Position numbers and translations under genes: made by a program
Assembly (NCBI GenBank): GCA_029259945.1
Contig: JAJDEF010000022.1
Location: forward strand, 1-64,000
DNA: 64,000 nucleotides
Source of the DNA: Planctomycetota bacterium
Lineage (GTDB): Bacteria; Planctomycetota; Planctomycetia; Pirellulales; Lacipirellulaceae
Direction: 5' to 3'
In this document: in pieces, positions 27,395 to 37,300 of the stretch
How the letters are laid out: each line of letters begins with the position of its first letter
How positions within the stretch are numbered: position 1 is the first letter of the stretch
Notes under the pieces: generated by a model
Told to the model about the DNA's origin: nothing
The model's input: the letters and a program-made list of their open reading frames with translations, nothing else
Database searches by the model: none

Positions 27395-27495
27395 CCGGCC
27401 AGATGGCCGGGCTATGTGTTTCCGGCCAGGATGGCTGGGCTATATAGCCCCACCGTCTCGGTGGCCAAAGATATAGCCCAGCCGTCTCGGTGGGA
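27395..27495. repeat. Nested palindromes with ATAGCCCAGCC core
   Basis: GGCTGGGCTATAT at 27433-27445 is perfectly complementary to 27471-27483 (13 bp). CCGTCTCGGTGG occurs twice directly (27453-27464 and 27482-27493). A diverged direct copy of CCGGCCAG..GGCYGGGCTAT lies at 27395-27415. The element fills most of the gap between the LuxR-type gene and the next gene. Confidence 0.75.
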
Positions 27496-27624
27496 CAAAG
27501 CGCTTCAGCGATATCGTCCTGTAGTGCGAGCTATTCTCGACATAGCCCCTCCGAGAAATTGCAGAATGTGGTATTGTATGCCACTGTTTCTGTCGAAATT
27601 CACCTCGGAAAATGCTACCCCGCC

Positions 27625-28056
27625 ATGCCCGCCAAAGAACCCAAGATGGCGCTGGGACCTTTTCAGTTTCAGCCGGCGAATGTCAAGGTCCAGGGACGTC
27701 CGCCCCTTGCCGAATGGCAAGGACCGCTGCAATTCGCACTTTGGTGCCAAAGAGCAAGCCCCTGGTGGATCGGAGACATGATCAACCAGGGCGAAGACCT
27801 TTTTGGCGAAGAGTTTGGCGAAGTTTGCGGCAATACCTTCTCGACCGAAATGGTAAGCCGCTACGCTTCGGTCGCTCGTCGGGTGCCAGCCCGAAATCGG
27901 CGCCCGGCACTTTCCTGGTCGGCACACGCCGCCGTGGCCCGCTTGCCACATGCTGAACAACGCCGCCTATTAGCAGAGGCAGAGCGTCAGGGCCTAAACA
28001 GTGATATGATTCGCAAAAAAGTGCAAGAAATCGTCAAAGCGAACAAGCAGGGTTAG
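27625..28056 (+). CDS. Conserved-looking small protein with HTH-like C-terminus
   Basis: The ATG at 27625 gives 143 residues; the ATG at 27646 is an alternative. Residues about 30-75 are Trp/Gly-rich (WWIGDMINQGEDLFGEEFGE). The end (SWSAHAAVARLPHAEQRRLL...MIRKKVQEIVKA) resembles the helical segments found in ParB- or RepA-like DNA-binding proteins, where an H..VA.L...EQ..LL..A motif is common. I do not recognise a named family, so function is unassigned. It follows the LuxR-type gene and ends tail to tail with a PEP-CTERM gene, overlapping it by 4 bases. Confidence 0.6.
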   Translation: MPAKEPKMALGPFQFQPANVKVQGRPPLAEWQGPLQFALWCQRASPWWIGDMINQGEDLFGEEFGEVCGNTFSTEMVSRYASVARRVPARNRRPALSWSAHAAVARLPHAEQRRLLAEAERQGLNSDMIRKKVQEIVKANKQG

Positions 28057-28946
28057 ACAACCCGGCGACGCCTTACGGCAACTCCGGCCACTAAGCCCAG
28101 GGCAGCTAACAATAAGCTGGTCGGCTCAGGCACGTTGCTCGTCACAGTCAGACCATCAAAATCTTTCTTCTTGATGAAAGCACTTCCGCCACCAGAAGAG
28201 GCAGCCGTCAAAGTATTGTCGATGGCCACGTTGAGCTTGGTTGCTCCGAAGCTATAGTCCACTCCCTTATCGATCCCCTGCAAAGCAAGCTCACTCTCAA
28301 GGTCGATCAGCACGGAGCCAGACCAAATCGTATTAAACGAAGGAGAACCATCGACACCTATTTGAAAATCTCCACCTGAAGGGGTGAAAGTCATGCTACC
28401 GGTGATATTTACAGGGAACCCGACGGGGACTCCATCGAGTGCAACCACATCGACAAAGATGTCGGCGGTGACACTAGTAAACGCATTATCGGGGGCAAAA
28501 GCAAATAGGGTCGTATCCCCCGCCTCACTAAACTGGAGATTATCGATCACATTCCCACTCATACCAACCACCATAAAGTTCAGCTGGCTATCCGTGATCT
28601 GCGAAGCGTTGCCAGTCGAAGAGGCCTCAAAGTTCATCGGGTTAAAGTCGATCGCATTGCCAGAGATGCTCACCGGTGCACCAAAGCGGGACTCCGTAGC
28701 GCTGTTCGATTCAGAAACACCCGCGTACCAAACCGTCGAACCCATCCAGCCCGTCATGCCCGGAAAGGCAGGCACCGTACTAGGGCCGGTATAATCAATG
28801 GTTCCCGCGAATGCCGTTTGGGCATAAGCTACGAGGATCGCAAGCACGAGAAGGCGAGAAACCGGAACGCGAGTAAGAGCCGCGCGCGAGGTAAAAAAGA
28901 GGAATGCAACTAGGTTGCAATAAAAATCTGTAACTCTACGTCTCAT
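28053..28946 (-). CDS. PEP-CTERM secreted protein
   Basis: A 297-residue protein with an N-terminal signal sequence (hydrophobic part about residues 28-46, ending AFA). A beta-rich Ser/Thr/Gly domain follows. The C-terminal sorting signal is VPEPTSLLLAALGLVAG plus RRRR (residues 272-297). The domain resembles other single-domain PEP-CTERM proteins of planctomycetes and Verrucomicrobia; no enzyme motif is visible. It is presumably an exosortase substrate placed at the cell surface or in the matrix. Confidence 0.75.
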   Translation of the reverse strand: MRRRVTDFYCNLVAFLFFTSRAALTRVPVSRLLVLAILVAYAQTAFAGTIDYTGPSTVPAFPGMTGWMGSTVWYAGVSESNSATESRFGAPVSISGNAIDFNPMNFEASSTGNASQITDSQLNFMVVGMSGNVIDNLQFSEAGDTTLFAFAPDNAFTSVTADIFVDVVALDGVPVGFPVNITGSMTFTPSGGDFQIGVDGSPSFNTIWSGSVLIDLESELALQGIDKGVDYSFGATKLNVAIDNTLTAASSGGGSAFIKKKDFDGLTVTSNVPEPTSLLLAALGLVAGVAVRRRRVV

Positions 28947-29303
28947 TGGTACGCTCCAGTGCCCCTGGCTACTTAATCAATCTCTCGTCACATCGCCAAC
29001 CTGTAGCCCATAAGCAGACCACCTGTTAAGCCAGCGTGCGGCTTCGCACACTTCTTGAGTATAATCGTTTGCGTGGTTCTCAGCCAGTAATTTGCAGGTG
29101 AAGATAAAAAAATGAGTATTTTCCTCCCCTTCAAGGTTTACTGCTGTTTCTCAGTCTTCGAAAAAATCGCTATCCTATTTCACTGAAAGGACTTGCGACC
29201 AGGCAATGGTACGCACTTCTCCTTGAAAGGTACAAAGAAACAACACATTTTTTGCGCGAGAGCCAGGGCACACGACCACAACGGGTTAGACGCCTCGATG
29301 CGG
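28947..29303. other. 357-base gap, no feature supported
   Basis: AT-rich stretches at 29095-29170 could carry a promoter for the leftward PEP-CTERM gene, but I see no clear box, hairpin or small gene. Confidence 0.4.
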
Positions 29304-30038
29304 TCAAGTCTTTTCGATCTCAAAGCAGATGCCGCCCGCTCGCATAGCTTTATGCATTTTCGTGAACCATAGCTCTTGCTTACAACGCAAACCGACGCTC
29401 TCGCAAAGCCGCATGAGCTCTTTCCGATTGTAGGTCCGGCAATACCAAAGCCGACTTGTCCAGGCCCCAGAAAAGCTGTCTTCGGTGGTGAGCAGAAGCA
29501 TGCGCCCGCCTTTGGTGAGCACCCGAGCCATCTCGGCGAGCCCTGGCTTCGGATCGGGGAGGTGCTCTAAAACATATCCGCATGTGATGCAGTCGAACGA
29601 CTCATCGGCAAATGGCAAACATGCAAGATCGGCCGCAACAAAATCTGGGCCGGTGCTCTTCAAACGATTCCGAGCTCGACGCAGCATCTGATGCGACAGA
29701 TCGATACAGGTGACTTTGGCATCTTGGTCGGCATACTTCAGCAGGTGACGGGCAATTTGTCCCGCCCCACTACCTACGTCGAGAATCGAACGTGCGCCCG
29801 TGAGATCAAATTTGCGAGTACGAAACAGCCGCTCGCCCAACGGCATGTGCAGCGAAACCATGCTGCAGGCAGCAAGCATCGCGCCTTTCGGTCCACCATA
29901 GACTCGCTTCACCTTGCGTCGATATTCATCATCACTCACGCGACGAATGAGATCATTCTCGATCAAACGGTGTAAAGCCTCGCGACGAGGTCTGCGCTTA
30001 CGCTGCCGTTGCTCCGTCACATCTAACATCTTGTGCAT
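29304..30038 (-). CDS. Class I SAM-dependent methyltransferase
   Basis: A 244-residue methyltransferase. Motif I is ILDVGSGAGQIA (85-96), followed by the acidic CIDLS loop, the ADLACLPFADESFDCITC segment and LEHLPDP. This is the Methyltransf_11 type seen in UbiE-like and small-molecule enzymes. The first 45 residues are very basic (RQRKRRPRR), unusual for the family, and may bind nucleic acid or acidic lipids. Substrate unknown. It is the last gene of the leftward VWA/MoxR cluster, 50 bases after the BatA-like gene. Confidence 0.8.
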   Translation of the reverse strand: MHKMLDVTEQRQRKRRPRREALHRLIENDLIRRVSDDEYRRKVKRVYGGPKGAMLAACSMVSLHMPLGERLFRTRKFDLTGARSILDVGSGAGQIARHLLKYADQDAKVTCIDLSHQMLRRARNRLKSTGPDFVAADLACLPFADESFDCITCGYVLEHLPDPKPGLAEMARVLTKGGRMLLLTTEDSFSGAWTSRLWYCRTYNRKELMRLCESVGLRCKQELWFTKMHKAMRAGGICFEIEKT

Positions 30039-30088
30039 GGGTAAACTCGTCGCCTTAGAGGAACCGTCAACTACTTCAATGATGCATC

Positions 30089-32125
30089 TTAAATGTAGAC
30101 TCGCCGATTATAGATATACCACTCCAGGACTAATACAACCAGTGCCCCAGCCAGCAACAGCTTCCAAAGCTCGCGTCTCACGGGCGAAGACAACGATTGG
30201 GCCGCAACGTCGACGTAACCGATAGAAAGCGATTCCACTACCTGCACGCCATCTTCACCCTCTTGACGTGCTTGCAGGCGGATGTCGCTTTCTTCGCGGT
30301 CGAAAAGGTTCACCGCAAATCGTTTGGCCACCACGCCTGCATCCCAAACCGTATAGACTCCTAATTGCTCGGTTCCGTGAAACGTTAGTCGCCCGGGTGT
30401 TTCTAAGCGAATTATTTGCCGCACCCCATCCGGCAACTCGACTTCCAGCTCTTCCGCCTGGCTATTGACTCGAAGTTCGACAGGCTTCTCTGGTTGATTG
30501 TGTAAGTGTGAATCACGATGGCTACCAGAAAAATACCCCAACACGTTTAACCAAAAACTCGGGAAACTATATTTGCGAGGCCAGTCGGTATTAAACGTAC
30601 GTCGACCTTGTTCATCGGTGCCAACAATTTCGAAGCTGAGGATGGCATCTTCGTAGCGACCGCGAGGGGCAATCGAAAAAATCGGGCCCTTGGTTGAATC
30701 AATTAGCACGCGTCCTCCCAACGGAGGCCGAACCACCAGGGCATCGATAATTTGCACGTTGCCCAACTCCAACAGACTGAGCAGCGGGTGGCTACGTTGC
30801 CAATCGATAATTTGCGGCCCAAACACGGGCTCCGTCTCCGCTCCTTCCGCCCACTCTTCAACCGGCGGCAAGCGTCCCACAAAAACGGTGTTGGCCATCG
30901 GCATTGTCTTGGGCTGGCACTGATCGAAGATGATGAGATCGTAAGTATCTGACTGAGATTGACTAAGAAACTCTTTCTTCTCCAGAACTCCGGGAGCGAC
31001 TTTCTCGACTTTGGCAAAACGGTCGGCACGCTCGGTGGACAATGCAGACTCGAGTGCCGTATTGCCTGGGGTCACTAACAAAACACGTGAATCACGGCGA
31101 TCTTCGACCTCAGCAAATGCCTCATTGTCTAGCGACAACTGATCGTTAAATTGTTTGGGAATGTCAAGTTTCGCTCGCAACACACCGCGCACTTCGTTAC
31201 CTAAGTGGAACGTCGTCGAACCGGCATTGCCAGCCGGCACATCAAGTTCTGCCGCGTCGAGGAGTCGCTCGTTAAGATAAAGCTCTACAACAACGGTCTG
31301 CGATGCGTCACTAAAGTTCACCACTTGCACAAAAGCCTGCTGTATCTCAGCACGTTCCTCGCCGCGACGCGTATTAAGTGCTGTGATCGCAAGATTCTGT
31401 GACTCGAACCGACCAATCGGAAGAAACAATGGCTGAAGATTGCCGAGCGAAAAACCTTCGACCCCACGAAACCGCCCGTCGCTGAAAATATAAAGTTCGA
31501 CGTCCTGCTGTTCGGTGACTTCAAACTCTCCGCCTGCATCGTCGACCGTCACGCGACCCGGATTGGCAAATCCGTCGGCCAATTCTAGAGCACCTGTTAA
31601 ATCAGTTTGACCGGCTGAGGGTCCAATTCTCGCTAAAGCTTCGTGCAACAAGCGGCGGTTATTCGTAAACTCTTGTACGACGTTGGGTTGCTCGGCAAAC
31701 GAAATAACCATTGCCGACATCCCCGAGTCGAGTTGATCGACGAGTGCAGCGACCCGAGATTTTGCATCCTCTAGTCGGGTCACTCCCGTTTTTGTATCGG
31801 TCGCCGACATACTCGCTGACTTGTCGATCAGGAAAATAAACCTTTGGCCTTCCAACGATTGCCCCCGCCATCCAGGACGCAAGAGCGCCAAAATGACCAA
31901 CCCAATCAGAAGCAACTGCAGAAATAGCAGCAAACTTTTTCGCAAGCGTTGCCAAAGGCTGTTGACGTGCAAATCTTCGATCACCCGATGCCAAAGATAA
32001 GTACTCGGAACCTCCAAAGGCTGCCGTTTCAGCTTCAGAAAATACAGCGCAAAGATCGCCGGCGGTATCATCCCCATGATGATCCAGCTCGTTGGCCCCA
32101 ACGAATTGCGAAATAAGCTATCCAT
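30089..32125 (-). CDS. BatA-like membrane protein with von Willebrand domain
   Basis: A 678-residue protein. Two N-terminal membrane helices (about residues 14-31 and 64-83) are followed by a VWA domain with a complete metal site DKSASMS (Asp101, Ser103, Ser105). Beta-rich segments follow, then a C-terminal helix (about 652-672). This matches the BatA/YeaD2 arrangement of Bat (aerotolerance) and MoxR-linked clusters. Such proteins are thought to work with MoxR ATPases in protein assembly or envelope stress. It begins 5 bases after the DUF58 gene ends. Confidence 0.8.
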   Translation of the reverse strand: MDSLFRNSLGPTSWIIMGMIPPAIFALYFLKLKRQPLEVPSTYLWHRVIEDLHVNSLWQRLRKSLLLFLQLLLIGLVILALLRPGWRGQSLEGQRFIFLIDKSASMSATDTKTGVTRLEDAKSRVAALVDQLDSGMSAMVISFAEQPNVVQEFTNNRRLLHEALARIGPSAGQTDLTGALELADGFANPGRVTVDDAGGEFEVTEQQDVELYIFSDGRFRGVEGFSLGNLQPLFLPIGRFESQNLAITALNTRRGEERAEIQQAFVQVVNFSDASQTVVVELYLNERLLDAAELDVPAGNAGSTTFHLGNEVRGVLRAKLDIPKQFNDQLSLDNEAFAEVEDRRDSRVLLVTPGNTALESALSTERADRFAKVEKVAPGVLEKKEFLSQSQSDTYDLIIFDQCQPKTMPMANTVFVGRLPPVEEWAEGAETEPVFGPQIIDWQRSHPLLSLLELGNVQIIDALVVRPPLGGRVLIDSTKGPIFSIAPRGRYEDAILSFEIVGTDEQGRRTFNTDWPRKYSFPSFWLNVLGYFSGSHRDSHLHNQPEKPVELRVNSQAEELEVELPDGVRQIIRLETPGRLTFHGTEQLGVYTVWDAGVVAKRFAVNLFDREESDIRLQARQEGEDGVQVVESLSIGYVDVAAQSLSSPVRRELWKLLLAGALVVLVLEWYIYNRRVYI

Positions 32126-32130
32126 GGCAA

Positions 32131-33024
32131 CTACCGAACCAGCCCCCGACGCCGCAGGTGATTCGCTACCAACTCTTCCACCGGCAACTGGTTGTTGGCT
32201 AGCAGATAGTGGATGCCACGCCGTGAACAGAAATCCTGCGCGCCCTTCACAAAAGAATTCAGCGTTTGCTGATAGCGATTCAAAAGAGGGGCGCTTGCGG
32301 TAATCTCTGCCACGTCTTGATCTTCGCAGTCAACCAACTTGAGATCACCCTTGACCTCGGGTTCCTGCTCTTCTTGCGAAAGTACCTGGATGACAAAACA
32401 ATCGACCTGATGCGAGACGAAATACTTCAGGGCCGTCTCATATCCTTCTTTGTCCATCAGGTCGCTAATAAAAACGACCACTCCACGGCCCGCATTGCGA
32501 AGGCAAAAATTCTTCACCCCTTCGGCAAGCGAAATCGACTCGCCCGGTTGAATCGCTTCGACATGCTGCAGCATCCGCCACATACTATGCCGCCCACGAA
32601 GAATAGGGCTTCGTTCGGCGGGCCCTTGCGCCAAGGTTTCGATCCGAACTCGATCTGCCCGAATCAGTCCCACAAATCCCAGGGCAGCCGCTAATTGTTT
32701 CGCATACTCGAGCTTCGTAGGGCTGCCGAAATCCATCGACATGCTTGAGTCGATGAGTGCGTAGAAGTGTAAATCTTCTTCTTCCAAAAACAACTTGATA
32801 ATCAGTTTTTCAAGCCGTGCGTAAAGATTCCAATCCAACAGCCTCAGGTCGTCACCGGGAACATAGTTACGAAAGTCAGCAAACTCGACGCTCTGCCCTT
32901 TACGCTTGCTCCGTCGCTCGCCCTTCATGCGGCCACGAAACACCTTCCGCGTCACCAGCTCCAACCGTTCGAGCTGAGCAAGCAATTCAGGCGACAACAA
33001 CGGGTTTTCGCTAATCTTTGCCAA
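32131..33024 (-). CDS. DUF58 (VWA-like) protein of the MoxR cluster
   Basis: A 297-residue protein with the DUF58 signature: the basic segment GRMKGERRSKRKGQSVEF, then FRNYVPGDDLRLLDW, then a metal site IDSSMS (Asp92, Ser94, Ser96). DUF58 proteins are the usual partner of MoxR ATPases, encoded directly after them as here (80 bases downstream of the moxR gene). Confidence 0.88.
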   Translation of the reverse strand: MAKISENPLLSPELLAQLERLELVTRKVFRGRMKGERRSKRKGQSVEFADFRNYVPGDDLRLLDWNLYARLEKLIIKLFLEEEDLHFYALIDSSMSMDFGSPTKLEYAKQLAAALGFVGLIRADRVRIETLAQGPAERSPILRGRHSMWRMLQHVEAIQPGESISLAEGVKNFCLRNAGRGVVVFISDLMDKEGYETALKYFVSHQVDCFVIQVLSQEEQEPEVKGDLKLVDCEDQDVAEITASAPLLNRYQQTLNSFVKGAQDFCSRRGIHYLLANNQLPVEELVANHLRRRGLVR

Positions 33025-33045
33025 TGGTCTATCTATCTGTTGGAT

Positions 33046-33068
33046 TTACCACGGAGACTCTGTGGTAA
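33046..33068. repeat. Minimal CAGAG palindrome, copy 3
   Basis: TTACCACGGAG A CTCTGTGGTAA, 10 of 11 pairs, between the moxR and DUF58 genes. It looks like the outer part of the CAGAGGACGC family with the centre removed. Confidence 0.65.
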
Positions 33069-33104
33069 TAATCTGATTCGCACTTTGCGTGACTAGTCTG
33101 ACAA

Positions 33105-34121
33105 CTACGCTCGCTTCGCTTCCTCTGCTTTCTCAGGGACACTCTTTAGGATATCGATCAACACTTGGTCCGATTCAATCCCTTCGGCCTCCGCTTCGAA
33201 ATTGAGAATCACTCGATGTCGCAAAGAAGGCAGAAACACGCGTCGAACATCCTCGAAACTCACGTTATACCGCCCCGCAAGCAGAGCCCGAACCTTGGCA
33301 GCAAGCGTGATTGTCTGTGCTCCCCGTGGACTGCTGCCCCAACGTAAATACTGATTCGTTGCCTCGCACGCAAAAGGCCCGTCAGGATGCGTGGCCAAAG
33401 TGAGTCGAACGATGTAATCCTGAACATGCGGGGCCACGATCACTTCTCGGACCAACTGTTGCCATTTCACAATCTCGGCCCCGTCCATCACCTTCTCTGG
33501 CTCGACCGTGATACCACGCGTGGTACGATCGATGATCGTGGCCAGTTCTTCGCGAGTCGAATAGCCAATCACCAACTTGAAGAAAAAACGGTCAAGCTGC
33601 GCTTCGGGCAGCGGGTAGGTGCCTTCCTGTTCGAGCGGGTTTTGCGTCGCCATGACAAAAAATGGTGGACGCATCGGAAACACCTTGCCAGCGATGCTCA
33701 CCTTGTGTTCTTGCATCGCTTCGAGCATGGCCGACTGCGTTTTGGGCGTAGCACGATTGATTTCGTCTGCGAGACAGATCTGCGTAAAGATCGGGCCTTT
33801 TTGAAACTCGAAAGCGCGCCCCCCCTCAGGGGTTTCCACCACCATATTGGTGCCTAAAATGTCTGCCGGCATCAGGTCGGGAGTGAACTGAATTCTCGAA
33901 AAATCAAGATCCAGCGTTTGTGCCAAGGTTCGCACTAGCAGGGTCTTGCCTAGTCCGGGTACCCCTTCGAGCAAACAATGGCCACCGACAAATAAACATG
34001 TCAGCACCCCATGTACAATCTCGTCGTGGCCAACAATGACGCGCCCCAGTTGCTCGCGCACGGCTTTGTAACGGGTCGCAAATTCTTCGGCCCGTTGTTC
34101 GATCGATTCACCGATACTCAT
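33105..34121 (-). CDS. MoxR family AAA+ ATPase
   Basis: A 338-residue AAA+ protein. Walker A is GVPGLGKT (53-60), the Walker B region is CLADEINRATPKTQSAML, and sensor 1 is FVMATQNPLEQEGTYPLPEAQLDRF-like, all diagnostic of MoxR. These act as chaperone-like ATPases that activate or insert cofactors into partner proteins through VWA-domain adaptors. Its partners here are the adjacent DUF58 and VWA proteins. Confidence 0.93.
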   Translation of the reverse strand: MSIGESIEQRAEEFATRYKAVREQLGRVIVGHDEIVHGVLTCLFVGGHCLLEGVPGLGKTLLVRTLAQTLDLDFSRIQFTPDLMPADILGTNMVVETPEGGRAFEFQKGPIFTQICLADEINRATPKTQSAMLEAMQEHKVSIAGKVFPMRPPFFVMATQNPLEQEGTYPLPEAQLDRFFFKLVIGYSTREELATIIDRTTRGITVEPEKVMDGAEIVKWQQLVREVIVAPHVQDYIVRLTLATHPDGPFACEATNQYLRWGSSPRGAQTITLAAKVRALLAGRYNVSFEDVRRVFLPSLRHRVILNFEAEAEGIESDQVLIDILKSVPEKAEEAKRA

Positions 34122-34165
34122 CGTGTCATCACTTTCGTAAGTGGCATGGTAATTTTTTCAGTTCA

Positions 34166-37100
34166 TCATGGGCGAGGGCTTCCGCCTTTGCCACCCTGAT
34201 CGCGGTCTCGCCAGACTTTTCGCTTGGCTTTGAGCAGCCGCTCGGTGTAGGACTCCTCGGCGGGCTGATCTTCTGGCTCTGCTGCCTGCGGCCGCTGAGC
34301 GGATGTGGTGGGTTTTGCTGGGGTGACGATCGTTGAGCGATCGGGGGCTTCCCCGGTTTCTTTCCCTTCAAATCGCGTTGCTGCCCGTCGGCTTTCTATT
34401 TGTTGATTGATTTCCTGCTTGCGACTACGCAGCCGACTCATGGTTTCTGGCGTCGGAGCCTCGCGCTGTCGACGAAGCATGAAGTCGAGGGCCCGAGCCC
34501 ACGCAGACCCTATCCAGAGCAAGTTTACCTGCACCCGACGTACAAAAACATCCGCAAAAAACAAACAACTACCCACCACTAATAGCCACGGCCAAATAGA
34601 TTGGTTCGAGAACGCTGGCTTCAGATCGCGACGAAACGGATTAGCCGAATCCAAGGTTCCCGGCGGGGTCGCGTTCAGTCCTGCCTCGACTAGCACTCCA
34701 GACGGGCCACCCTTAGCTTTCAATTCGGCAAACGCTCGCAACAGGGCCATGTTCGTCTGATTGTCTTGATACTCAGCCGAGTAACCAACATTCACGCCGC
34801 TACGAATGGGTGCTCGCCCTTCGCCCGGATTCACGACGATCAGATAGCTGCCCGCCGTTTCCGAATCGAAATCGCCCACATAACGCCCTGGCGCTACCTG
34901 CTCCATCCGTACTGGCAGCGAAGACATGTCGGGAGCAACCACCGTTGCCGTCATCGATTGGTCGTTCAAAAACTGGTCGTCTTGATCCAAAGCCGTAATG
35001 ATGATTTTTGTTCTGCCATCGCGAACGTCGGTGGCCATGCTGTAATTACCCGAGTCATCGGTCGGCCGCATCGACCAGCGCACCATTTGGCTAAAGAATT
35101 TATCGTAGTTTTCCCATTCGGTCCAAGAACTCGCCCAACGCTCGCCGGCATCGGTGGTAAGTGCCAACGCCTTACCTGCCCCATAAGTCCAACAGGCGAG
35201 GATCGTAGAATTCTTTTCTGTCACTGGTCGAGGCGATCGCAAAATTACCTCGACAAGCGGATTTTCTTTGACCGACGTCAGCACGAATCCTGAAATCGGC
35301 GGCAAACTCCCTTCCAGCCCCTGAACAATCTCATGCGAAGAAACAATCGAGGGCGAAACGGGCGGCTTCGGCTCGTAAACCAACGGCCGGGCGATTCGCC
35401 GTGCCTCGCGCTGATAGATTCTCGGCAAAGCATTCGGATTGTTCACCACGTAATACTTGCCGCCGGTGAACGAAGCAATTTTTTGCATCTCCTGGCTGCC
35501 GATTCGCCCGTGCGAACCAACCGCCACGGTGCTAATTTTTACCTTCTGTTGCTTCAGGCGTTTTAAGACCGCCGACGTCGAGGGCGTGGGGTCTCCGTCA
35601 CTGATAATGATCATGTGCTTCACCGCAGCATCTGGTATCCCCGCAAACGCCGTGGCAGCCATCTTGAGTGCCGGATCGAAGGCGGGCATATCGCCGATCA
35701 TCATTCGGTCGATTCGCCCAAGCATCATCTTTCGATTGGGACCAACACGAATCAGCCCGCCCTTTGACTGCCCCCAGAGCCATTGGTCTGATCCATTCCA
35801 CTGAACCAAACCGCAATAGTCGCGGCTGCCGAGCAGCTTGATCGACTCAAACGCAATACGTTTCTGCCAGTAATTCGCCCTAGGCATCTCACCCGCGTGC
35901 ATCATCAACACTAAGGCACCCACAGGAACCACCTTGGCGTTCTTAATTTCAAAGTCGACCGGCATCGCTTTTTCTAGCTCGGTATTCGTCCAACCCCCAG
36001 CGCCGAAGGTGTCGGGGCCTCCCATCATGATCAACCCGCAACCCATCTCGCGAGTATTGCGCACCAACATGCTGATTTGATCGTCGCTAAAGCTGCTGAC
36101 GTTTTCTGCATCGGTCCCCGTGCTACGAGAGACGTTCGCTAATATCACCGAATCGTAACGCTGAAGTTCGGCAAGCGACGTAAACAATCGATCGCTGGGT
36201 GTCACGGTCACGGCGATATCTTCGCTACGAAGTCGCTCGACCAAGTAGTCGGCTTCGCCCTTTTTGTCCCAATTCTCAATCAACAGCACATGCCCTTTAC
36301 CCCGAACGTGGGTAAAAGCCGAGGCAACATTATTCTGAGCCATCCCATCGGCGGCAGTATCTGTGGGACTAAACCGCGCTTCGTAGGTGTAGAAGTCAGG
36401 CAGATCGATCTCTTCGGGAATCGTATAAACCCGTTTGCCCGGCGGGACTTCGACATCCTGCTCGGTGAGAATTTCTTCGCGATCGCCTGCCTTGCGAATG
36501 ATACGAAGCTTACCCGAAACCGTTTGCTCACTGCCTTTGAGGGCGTCGTTTCGCAAAACCACTCGCATCTCAAAGGGCTGTCCCCGGCGAGTGCTGGCCG
36601 GGACATCTACTTTTTCTACCGATACTTCGCTACGCGATGACAATAGCACAGGCACCACGTCAATGCTTACTCCTGCCGCCGCAGCGGCACCTGCATCGCG
36701 TCTGGCATCGCCTATGTTTTGATTCCCATCAGTAATCAGTACGATGCGTTTGGAAGTATCATAAGGAAAGATCGCCTTCGCGCGCTGAATCGCGTTTGAA
36801 AGATCGGTGTACTCAGGATCGAGTATTGTCTCTAACCGAGAACGCAACGGAATGGCAACATTCACCAACGGCATTTCGACAGCCGCATCTCGCCCAAAGA
36901 CGATCACCGCAAAGCGGTCGTTCTTCGCTTCGTCATGATGTTTGTCGATTGCCCTATTTACGTACTCGATCATCTCTCGACGAGAATCGATCGGAATACT
37001 AAGTGATTGATCAAGCAGAAAGACGACCGTCATCTGATCGTTACGCCGTTGATATTTGATGTCGGCGAGCGCGAAAACGATGATCGCAAACACCACCGAG

Positions 37101-37237
37101 CGCAAGATCAACGCCAGGGGACGCCGCCAACGCCCCAAACCCGCCAAGCTTTGGTAGCTCGCCCACCACATCAGCGGCAACAGAAACAACAACAGCAAAT
37201 AGCTGGCACTGTCGAAGGCGATACTATGCTGAAACAT
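34166..37237 (-). CDS. Large membrane protein with two VWA regions and a glutamine-amidotransferase-like middle
   Basis: The ATG at 37237 gives 1023 residues; an in-frame TTG at 37264 would add nine. Two N-terminal helices are followed by a VWA domain with DQSLS (Asp76, Ser78, Ser80). The middle has a Rossmann-like stretch (GHVLLIENWDKKGEADYL, then GLIMMGGPDTFGAGGW) of the type found in planctomycete VWA proteins related to class I amidotransferases, but without a catalytic Cys in the nucleophile position. A second VWA-like strand MIIISDGDPTPS follows at about residues 560-590. A C-terminal helix (SIWPWLLVVGSCLFF) and a basic cytoplasmic tail end the protein. It is the first of four cluster genes, 44 bases before moxR. 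Confidence 0.78.
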   Translation of the reverse strand: MFQHSIAFDSASYLLLLFLLPLMWWASYQSLAGLGRWRRPLALILRSVVFAIIVFALADIKYQRRNDQMTVVFLLDQSLSIPIDSRREMIEYVNRAIDKHHDEAKNDRFAVIVFGRDAAVEMPLVNVAIPLRSRLETILDPEYTDLSNAIQRAKAIFPYDTSKRIVLITDGNQNIGDARRDAGAAAAAGVSIDVVPVLLSSRSEVSVEKVDVPASTRRGQPFEMRVVLRNDALKGSEQTVSGKLRIIRKAGDREEILTEQDVEVPPGKRVYTIPEEIDLPDFYTYEARFSPTDTAADGMAQNNVASAFTHVRGKGHVLLIENWDKKGEADYLVERLRSEDIAVTVTPSDRLFTSLAELQRYDSVILANVSRSTGTDAENVSSFSDDQISMLVRNTREMGCGLIMMGGPDTFGAGGWTNTELEKAMPVDFEIKNAKVVPVGALVLMMHAGEMPRANYWQKRIAFESIKLLGSRDYCGLVQWNGSDQWLWGQSKGGLIRVGPNRKMMLGRIDRMMIGDMPAFDPALKMAATAFAGIPDAAVKHMIIISDGDPTPSTSAVLKRLKQQKVKISTVAVGSHGRIGSQEMQKIASFTGGKYYVVNNPNALPRIYQREARRIARPLVYEPKPPVSPSIVSSHEIVQGLEGSLPPISGFVLTSVKENPLVEVILRSPRPVTEKNSTILACWTYGAGKALALTTDAGERWASSWTEWENYDKFFSQMVRWSMRPTDDSGNYSMATDVRDGRTKIIITALDQDDQFLNDQSMTATVVAPDMSSLPVRMEQVAPGRYVGDFDSETAGSYLIVVNPGEGRAPIRSGVNVGYSAEYQDNQTNMALLRAFAELKAKGGPSGVLVEAGLNATPPGTLDSANPFRRDLKPAFSNQSIWPWLLVVGSCLFFADVFVRRVQVNLLWIGSAWARALDFMLRRQREAPTPETMSRLRSRKQEINQQIESRRAATRFEGKETGEAPDRSTIVTPAKPTTSAQRPQAAEPEDQPAEESYTERLLKAKRKVWRDRDQGGKGGSPRP

Positions 37238-37300
37238 GAAAGATCCAACTAAAGGGCGAATCAAAATGCCAGAACGGTAGACTCAAATTCGTTTAGGATT

